This document shows positions 57,367 to 64,000 of a DNA stretch of 64,000 nt, one piece after another (position 1 is the first letter of the stretch; each line of letters opens with the position of its first letter). The stretch comes from Wurfbainia villosa. Lineage: Eukaryota > Streptophyta > Magnoliopsida > Zingiberales > Zingiberaceae. Where the stretch lies: the NCBI GenBank assembly GCA_025175895.1, contig CM045998.1, forward strand, positions 17,531,153 through 17,595,152. Direction: 5' to 3'. The translations under genes and the position numbers were made by a program. The notes under the pieces are model-generated. The model had not been told where the DNA came from. It saw only the letters and a list, made by a program, of their open reading frames with translations, and did no database searches.

Positions 57367-58735
57367 CTAACGATCGTCGTCGTCAGCATCCATCGGTGCC
57401 GATGACGAACCATCGTGAGGTGGGTGTCCAAGTGCAGCAGGGCGAAGAATCGCCAAGATGTCCTGCTGCTGCCGATGTACCTCTCTCACGAGGGAGAGGA
57501 GCTCCTGATGCTCTAGGCGCAGCTCCTCTAGACGTGTGTCCACCCGCTCGCAAAGCATCGGCGGCACCGAGGGATGTCCGTAGACTAGTATCGCTGCAGC
57601 GGTCTCCCTGCGGTAGTCCTCAAGAACACTGCGGACCACCCTCGGCCTACTCCTGCGGCACCATCCTCGAACACCTTCATGGCGACATCCTCTCGTGCCG
57701 GAGCGGCACTGCTACGCCGTGTCGGGTCCCGTAAGACGGATCCTCTGCCGACCTTCAGGCCCATAATGAGAAACTCACGAGTCATCCGATCATATTTCCT
57801 ATTCATGATTTTAATGACTCCTATATTCACATCAATGCCCACAGAGCTGAGCCATTGAGTGAGGACATTTCCAAATGGTATGTGAACCTTCCCATTGTTT
57901 GGTCTTATGAAATGAATGATGCATTGGAAGGTATTTAGACCAATGTCAATGTCTAAGTATTGACGAAAGAAATGCATGAGAAGTAGATGTGGAGGGCGAA
58001 CCAAGGCCAAACCACGGGTAACAATGGGAAGAAGACAATGAGCAATGACCTTATAAAGGACATTGTCAGAAGCAGACAGTTCTTGTGATTGAAATAAATT
58101 GGTGTTCAAAGGTCGAGGATAGTGATAGAAGGTATCATGAAGGGAATCTAAAGAAATCTCCTCAAAGGGAGATGGAAGAGGTTCACTCCAAGATGGATAT
58201 AGAGTGAAATCACTCTCGGAAGGAAGACATCCGAGAAAATCGGTCCAGATCTGGGGACTGAAATCCAGATCGCGCTGAGCAACGCGAGTCCGGTATCTCA
58301 GCCCATCTCCAACCGGTCGTAGGTTATTGAAAAATTCAGAGAGGAGGGTGATGTTTACGTGATGTTCACAGAAGACCAACGACTCAAGGTTGTAATGTTG
58401 GATGATTTGAACTATGTCGAAACAAAAGTCTTTAAGAAACTTGGAATCCATTGACCTAGGTGGAATGAGTTGGAATTTGTTTTTATGAAACGCACTTTCA
58501 AGGGCGGAATTTGGAAATCTAGGATCAACAGAGGGTTGAGGGTTCGACGGGCCCTCATTGGTCGGAGGTGCCCGGGTGCGCTTAGTAGCAACATGCTTAA
58601 TTCTAAATGGGCGAAAAGAAAAAAAAAATGCACAATGTAGGTTTATGATGCATGAGCAAGATAAGCATGGGTTAGTGAAAATCATAGGAACAAAATAAAA
58701 CAATGATCATGGAAGAAAATATACCTAGGTGGCAT
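57367..58735 (-). pseudogene. F envelope-position ORF with a candidate intron
   Basis: Accessory gene between pol and 3' LTR, sense to pol. The proposed start is the ATG at 58735. Exon 1 is 58735-58725; the intron is 58724-58603 (122 bp, GTATAT to a strong T-rich tract and CATTTAG). Exon 2 runs on from 58602. The body includes FLKDFCFDIVQIIQHYN, RDLDFSPQIWTDFLG and a hydrophobic stretch LLMHFFRQYLDIDIGLN. The pattern resembles the 'putative plant transposon protein' family (Pfam PF20167, from memory). A frameshift near 57650 moves to the frame ending at 57367, with a heptad-rich coiled-coil segment (RLEELRLEHQELLSLVREVH) and an acidic tail. SIRE elements carry envelope-like ORFs here, but fusion activity has not been shown. 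Without splicing, the open frame begins at 58703. Confidence 0.7.
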
Positions 58736-59817
58736 GGTGAACAAGGATTAGCGCCGGACAACGAAACCCTAGCCAAGTGTCTGGACCCTAGAGCGCGACC
58801 GGAGGGACACGAGAAGCTTCTCGAGTAGGAGAGCACTGATTACGTGTCGATGGAGTCGCCGGAAAACAAAAAGGAACGGCAAAGAGGCGCGGTGGACGAT
58901 CGTCGGAAGAGGAAAGAAAGAGAGAAGTCGAGAGGTTTAGTCGAGGGAAAGCCCTAAAAACCGCGATACCCGATCGCTGTTAGTCTGAATCGATGGATAT
59001 CGCCGAATCCCGATACGAACTATTTCAGATGGCCGATCGCTATAAATGGCGGTAATCGATGGTGATCGAATCAGTGACCCGATCGATACGAACCATTTCA
59101 GATGCAGCGTCGGCCGATCGCCATAAATGGCGGGCTGACCGATGAGGATCGGCCGATCGATATAAATGGCGAATCGAGATAACGAACCGGTGAGCTTGGT
59201 TCAATATTGGCGTATCGAATCAAGTTAGGTAGGTAATCGATGATATCCTCGATCGATAGCAATTTTGGCCAGATTTAAAAATTCATAATTAATTCAATAA
59301 AGATCAAAAAATCACTAAATTTCGTGGGTAATATTGTTAGATCATTTCCTATCAAGGAAAAATTATTTTAAAGGTATATTACCTCTAGATTTTGATATTG
59401 ACACAATCTTGAGATTTTGCAAAAGTTATGATATCTTTGCAAAACTTTGTATCACTTTGGCTTATCAATAGGAATTTGTTTCTCAAGGTTTGATAGACAT
59501 AGTTTATATTTTATTTTATTTGACATTTCCAATCATATTCTTGGAGCTATATGCACATTAATCGTACATAGGCCTTCCCAATGATTGGTCCAATGAAGGA
59601 TTAATGTTTCTAGATGACACTTTGGTTCATAGTAATGCATCATAACAAGCATGATGAACCAAGTGCATCTCCCTAACATCTCCTATGTTGTCTAGGTGGC
59701 TCAATACAAAATCATGGTTTCCTAAGTGTTTTTTGTGAGATGGTTAAAGGTATAAATCCTAGTATTTCTATAGAATCATGCAAAACTACACTTCTATTCT
59801 ACAAAGCACATCCCAAG
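58736..59817 (-). other. Spacer between F pol and the extra ORF
   Basis: Non-coding. At 59035-59171 it carries three copies of GATCGCTATAAATGGCG-like sequence and many GATCGAT/CCGATCG motifs. The remainder (59260-59800) is AT-rich leader-like sequence. It could hold a separate promoter or splice signals for the downstream ORF. Confidence 0.45.
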
Positions 59818-61930
59818 TTCTCTCCTAAGTGATGAAAATTCTAGTTCAGGGAGAGGCTTGGTAAATATGTCGGCTAGGTTGGACTTAGATTCAATGTAAT
59901 TAAGCTCAATGTCCCCCTTTGCCACATGGTCTCTAATGAAGTGATGTTTCACTTCAATGTGCTTGGTCCTAGAGTGATGCAGGATTTTTGGTCAAGTTAA
60001 TGGTGCTCACATTATCACAAAGTACTTTTATGTTGGAGTAAGTTAGCTCATAATCTTCTAAGGTATGTTTCATCCATAATAGTTGAGCTACACAACCACC
60101 CATAGCAACATATTCGCCGGTGGTTGATAAAGCAACACAAAGTTGCTTCCTACTACTCCTAACTAGGAGGACCCAAGAAATTGGCATCCACCACTAGTAC
60201 TTTTCCTATCAATTTGCACCGGCATAATCGGAATCGGTATACCCAAGTAATTCAAATGACCTAGTCCTAGGGTACCATAGACCTACATTTAGTGTGCCCT
60301 TGACATATCTTAAAATTCTTTTAACGGCAACTAAATGAGATTCCTTAGCACATGATTGATACCTAGCACACATACCAACCGCAAATAATATGTCGGGTCT
60401 ACTAGCGGTTAAATACAAGAGGCTACCAATCATGCTCCTATAAAGGGTAAGATCTATTTGTTTTCCTTCACTATCACTATCTATTTTGGCATTGGTTGCC
60501 ATTGGAGTTGACACTACCTTAGCATTTTCCAAACCAAATTTCTTAATCATTTCCTTAGCATATTTGGTTTGATAAATGTAAATTCCTTCACTTGTTTGTT
60601 TAACTTGCAAACCTAGGAAGAAATTTAATTCTCCAACTAGACTCATTTCAAACTCTTTTTCCATATTTTGAATAAAGTCTTCAAGAAGCTCATCATTTGT
60701 TGACCCAAAGATAATGTCATCAACATACACTTGGGCTACAAAAATGTCCTTAGATGTTGACTTTATAAAGAGAGTTTGATCTATACTACCCTTCTCAAAA
60801 TCCTTGGAGATTAGGAAAGTTGACAATCTTTCATACCAAGCCCGGGGAGCTTGTTTCAAACCATATAAGGCTTTCCTAAGTTTGTATACATGGTTTGGGT
60901 AGTCCATATTTTCAAACCCGGGAGGTTGTTCTACATACACCTCTTCCTTAATAAACCCATTTAGGAATGCCGATTTGACATCCATTTGATGGAGTTTGAA
61001 ACCCATATAGGAGGCATATGCTAAAAGTATTCTAATGGACTCTAATCTAGCAACCGGGGCATATGTTTCATCATAATCAAGTCCTTCAACTTGATTAAAA
61101 CCCCTTGCAACTAATCGTGCTTTATTTCTAGTGATATTCCCTTGGTCATCTAGTTTGTTCCTAAAGACCCATCTTGTAGTAATAATAGTGTTTTCACTTG
61201 GTCTAGGAACTAACTCCCACACTTGACTCCTATCAAATTGAGCCAATTCATCTTGCATTGCTAAGATCCAATCCGGATCAAGCAATGCATCTTTAATGTT
61301 TTTGGGCTCAATTTGAGAAATTAGAGCTATATGACTAGTGGGGTCCCTATGGAATGACCTAGTCCTAACTCCTTGAGATAATTCACCCACAATTTGATCT
61401 AATGGGTGATTTTGATGAACTCTTATGGTTCTAGGAGGTGTATCAAGTTGAGTTTGATCATGATCTACTTCAATTCTATGTTCATTATCGGAATCATCCC
61501 TTACTTCCCCTTGATCCAATCCTCCCCCTTGATTATTACCCCCTAAGTTTAAATCTTGAAATTGTTTGGTAATGTCTTGATTTTCATTATTTATGTCATC
61601 ATCAATAGGGGATTTTCTAGGGTATGTATTTGAAGTTTCATCAAATTGAACATTTGAGGATTCTTCAATCTTTTGAGTCCTTTTATTGTAGACTCTATAT
61701 CCTACACTAGTGGATGAGTATCCAACTAGGATTCCCTCATCCGCTTTGGACTCAAATTTACTTAGGTTGTCTTTGGTATTTAAGATATAGACTTTACATC
61801 CAAAGACCTTAAAATAATGAATTGTTGGAATTGTACCATTCCACAATTCAAATGGAGTTTTTCCTAAAAACCTATGAATTAATACCCTATTTTGGATATA
61901 GCAAGCGGTATTAACCGCTTCCGCCCACAA
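59818..61930 (-). pseudogene. F integrase end, reverse transcriptase and RNase H
   Basis: The main frame 61930-60209 (573 residues) opens with the integrase C-terminal end (MWAEAVNTACYIQNRV, GILVGYSSTSVGYRVYN). After a linker it holds the RT: WVFRNKLDDQGNITRNKARL, HQMDVKSAFLNG, YGLKQAPRAWYERL and YVDDIIFGSTN. RNase H begins LLGYTDSDYAGAN. A stop between 60209 and 60187 and a break at 59969 split RNase H, whose later part reads GEYVAMGGCVAQLLW and then, in the shifted frame, KHIEVKHHFIRDHV...DIFTKPL to about 59818. The catalytic Asp residues of RT are present; the element would need few reversions and therefore looks fairly young. Confidence 0.9.
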
Positions 61931-62887
61931 TTAGCTAGGTAAGGAATATGCATTAAGCATTGTCCTAGCCGCTTCTTGTAGGACACGATTTTTTCTTTCC
62001 ACAACCCCATTTTGTTGGGGTGTTCTAGGACAAGAAAATTCGTGCTTGTACCCTTGTTCTAAGCAAAAAGTTGAAAAGTTAGAATTCTCAAACTCTCCAC
62101 CATGATCACTACGGATCCGGTTGATTTTGAGTTTTCTTTCATTTTCTACTCTTTTGCTAAATCCTATGATTATTTCTAAGGTTTCATCCTTATTTTTCAA
62201 GAAAAACACCCAAGTAAACCTAGAAAAATCTACTATTACCAAGCAATATTTACTACCAATTATAGATGGGGTACTATGGCAATCAAATAAATCCATATGT
62301 AGCAATTCTAATGGTAAAGCGGTACTAAGTAAGTTTTTACCTTTGTGTGATGTTTTGATTGTTTCCCTTCTTGACAAGCATCACACATCTTGTCCTTGAG
62401 ATATTTGACTCTAGGCAATCCTTTGACTAGCTTCAATTTTGGCTATTTTGGCTATATTCTTCATGTTTATGTGACCTAGTCTCCTATGCCAAAGCCAACT
62501 TTCTTCCTCTTTTGCAATAAGACACTTAGTGGAAGGATTAGTAGCATAAGATAAATCAACATAATATATATTTGATTTTCTAAAGCCTACTAACATGCAA
62601 TCATTTATAGTTTTGTGTCTTATAAAGCATTTTGAGGAATCAAACTTAACATCAAAATTTGCATCACATAATTGGCTTACACTAAGTAAGTTAAATTTCA
62701 TATTCTTAACTAATAGAACTCTATGAATAGCAAGATTGGGAGATACCTCAATGGTGCCCTTTCCTAAGATTTTAAGTTTGCCGCTATTACCAAAAGACAC
62801 TTTTCCTTGGCTAGTGTGGTTGATAGTGGAGAATTTTCTCTCATCCCCGGTCATATGCTTTGAGCACCCACTATCAACTATCCACAA
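61931..62887 (-). pseudogene. F protease and integrase core
   Basis: At 62887 the protease motif MWIVDSGCSKHMTGD is intact (D-S-G), followed by GAG-pre-integrase with SWLWHRRLGHINMKN. After stops near 62400 the integrase core (62377-61931) has LHMDLFDC, IRSDHGGEFENS and NGVVERKNRVL, carrying the D, D and E residues. A stop TAG separates it from the RT frame at 61930. All segments share a frame, so the breaks are nonsense changes. Confidence 0.88.
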
Positions 62888-62902
62888 GCTTGGATCTTCT
62901 AC

Positions 62903-64000
62903 CTATGTCACATGAAAAACACAATCCTTAGGTACCCAAATCTTAGGACCACTAGCATTAGTTATAAATTTCTTTGGTACCCATGCTTTTCTCCCCTTAC
63001 TTTTAATCATGGATTTTCTACTAACTAGGGATGCAAAGGCTACCTCTTTCTCCTTAGGTTTATATCCTAAACCGGCCTTATTGTAAATTGCCCTTTGGTC
63101 CTTGATAATCATATCTAGATATTTGGAACCATTAGTGAACTTTTCTAGGCATGTTCTTAATTTACTTATTTCTTTTCTTAAACCATCATTTTCATCCCTA
63201 AGAGTACACTTATCATCACTAGATGATTTATCACATGATGCATCTATATTCTTAAATGATTTGATTTCTAATTTTAGATCCTTAATCCTAGTTTTTGATC
63301 TATTTAAAGCATTTTGTAAGCATGCAATAGTCTTATAAAGTAAATCTACTTTGGGTGAGTCATTTACCTCATCATCATCACTTGATGATGATTCATTACT
63401 GAAGAGGAAGAAGACTCTCGCTTGAGCTTCCGATTTCTTCCAATGCCATGAGGGCTAAGTTCCGGGTTGAATGGCAAACTTCTTCACCGTCGGTAGACTC
63501 CTCCATACTTAGAGTGTCCCACGTTTGTGCCAACATCGCCTCCTTCTTCTTCTTTTCCTTCTTCTTCTTATCCTTCTCCTCCTTTTTCTTTAGTTCCGCA
63601 ATTGGGCTTTATATGCCCTTTCTGGTTGCAACCAAAACACGTCACGTTAGAGATAGAATTTGAATTGTTAGAAGATTTACCTCTTGAGGATTGAAACATC
63701 CTCTTCACATCCTTCTTGGTGAGCCTCCTTGACTTCCCACCAAATTTCTTGACGTAGTGTGCTACCTCACTTGCCGACAACTCATCCTCACTACTTGATG
63801 AGTCCTCGGATTCGGATGAGGAAGACACCTCCTTCTTTTCCTTTTTCTTCTTCTCCTTCTTTCCTACAACAAGAGCTATACCCTTCTCTTTGGATGAAGC
63901 GTTAGCTTGTTCATGCAAATGAAATTCACAAAATAACTCATCTAAATTAACTAATGAAAGATCCCTAGAGACCTTATAGGCATCTACCATTGAGGCCCAT
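62903..64000 (-). pseudogene. F gag, C-terminal part
   Basis: The N-terminus is outside the window. 63990-63568 holds a Lys/Ser/Glu-rich linker and the zinc knuckle CFGCNQKGHIKPNC. A frameshift occurs near 63560; the region to 63113 is degenerate, and 63112-62903 restores the frame with KAWVPKKFITNASG and IWVPKDCVFHVT before a stop. The WVPK linker parallels the end of gag in H, linking the two SIRE families. Confidence 0.8.

Larger units (their letters stand above)
53850..64000 (-). mobile_element. SIRE-like Copia element F with envelope-position ORF (runs off right edge)
   Basis: Minus orientation. The 3' LTR is 53850-55037 (TGTAAGGG to CACCAACA). Next to it the minus strand reads AAAAAGGGGGAGAT, the polypurine tract. 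The order on the minus strand is gag (about 63990-62903), protease, integrase, RT, RNase H (to about 59818), a spacer, an extra ORF (58735-57367) and the LTR. This order with an ORF between pol and 3' LTR is typical of the SIRE/Maximus lineage. Solo LTR G interrupts the 3' untranslated part. The 5' LTR lies beyond the window. Confidence 0.9.

Overview
The window looks like intergenic heterochromatin from a repeat-rich flowering plant. No host gene, tRNA, rRNA or CRISPR array was found. Almost every base lies in LTR retrotransposons of four lineages: Ty3/Gypsy Tat-like, Ty3/Gypsy chromovirus (Tekay/Del-like, with chromodomain), Ty1/Copia SIRE-like and another Ty1/Copia lineage (Tork/TAR-like, tentative). 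Primer-binding sites match the plant initiator-methionine tRNA (TGGTATCAGAGCC). The species cannot be fixed from the sequence; a large-genome monocot is only a guess.

The elements are nested and can be ordered by target-site duplications (TSDs). The oldest layer is chromovirus C (minus, about 30780-36242), cut at both ends. Tat element A (plus, to about 30765) abuts C's cut 3' LTR. A is interrupted by Copia-type LTR material (1-2599), by a gag-only SIRE element H (4279-9682, minus), by solo LTR I (11948-13068, TSD GTACT) and by chromovirus B (14089-29212, plus, TSD ATCTC). B's 5' LTR is itself split by solo LTR K (14097-17389, minus, TSD AAAAT). On the other side, chromovirus D (from 36243, plus) cuts C's 5' LTR. 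Copia E (from 45535, minus) sits in D's 3' LTR. SIRE element F (from 53850, minus, running off the right edge) sits in E's 5' LTR. Solo LTR G (55840-57278, TSD TTTCA) sits in F. That makes five layers, C>D>E>F>G.

The coding content is gag-pol at different stages of decay. E and F are best preserved, with long RT/RNase H frames and YVDD motifs. A keeps RNase H and integrase with a few stops. B, C and D are strongly degenerate and share some of their lesions. Two accessory genes stand out. A carries a three-exon gene antisense to its pol (11467-29778, minus) with an N-terminal 'putative gypsy-type transposon' region and a coiled-coil C-terminus. F carries an envelope-position ORF with a plausible 122-bp intron directly after its first codons. 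The LTRs hold repeated promoter-proximal signals: 27-bp direct repeats before the TATA box in E-type LTRs, CAGTCGACTG palindromes before the TATA box in SIRE-type LTRs, and 41-bp hairpin repeats in B.
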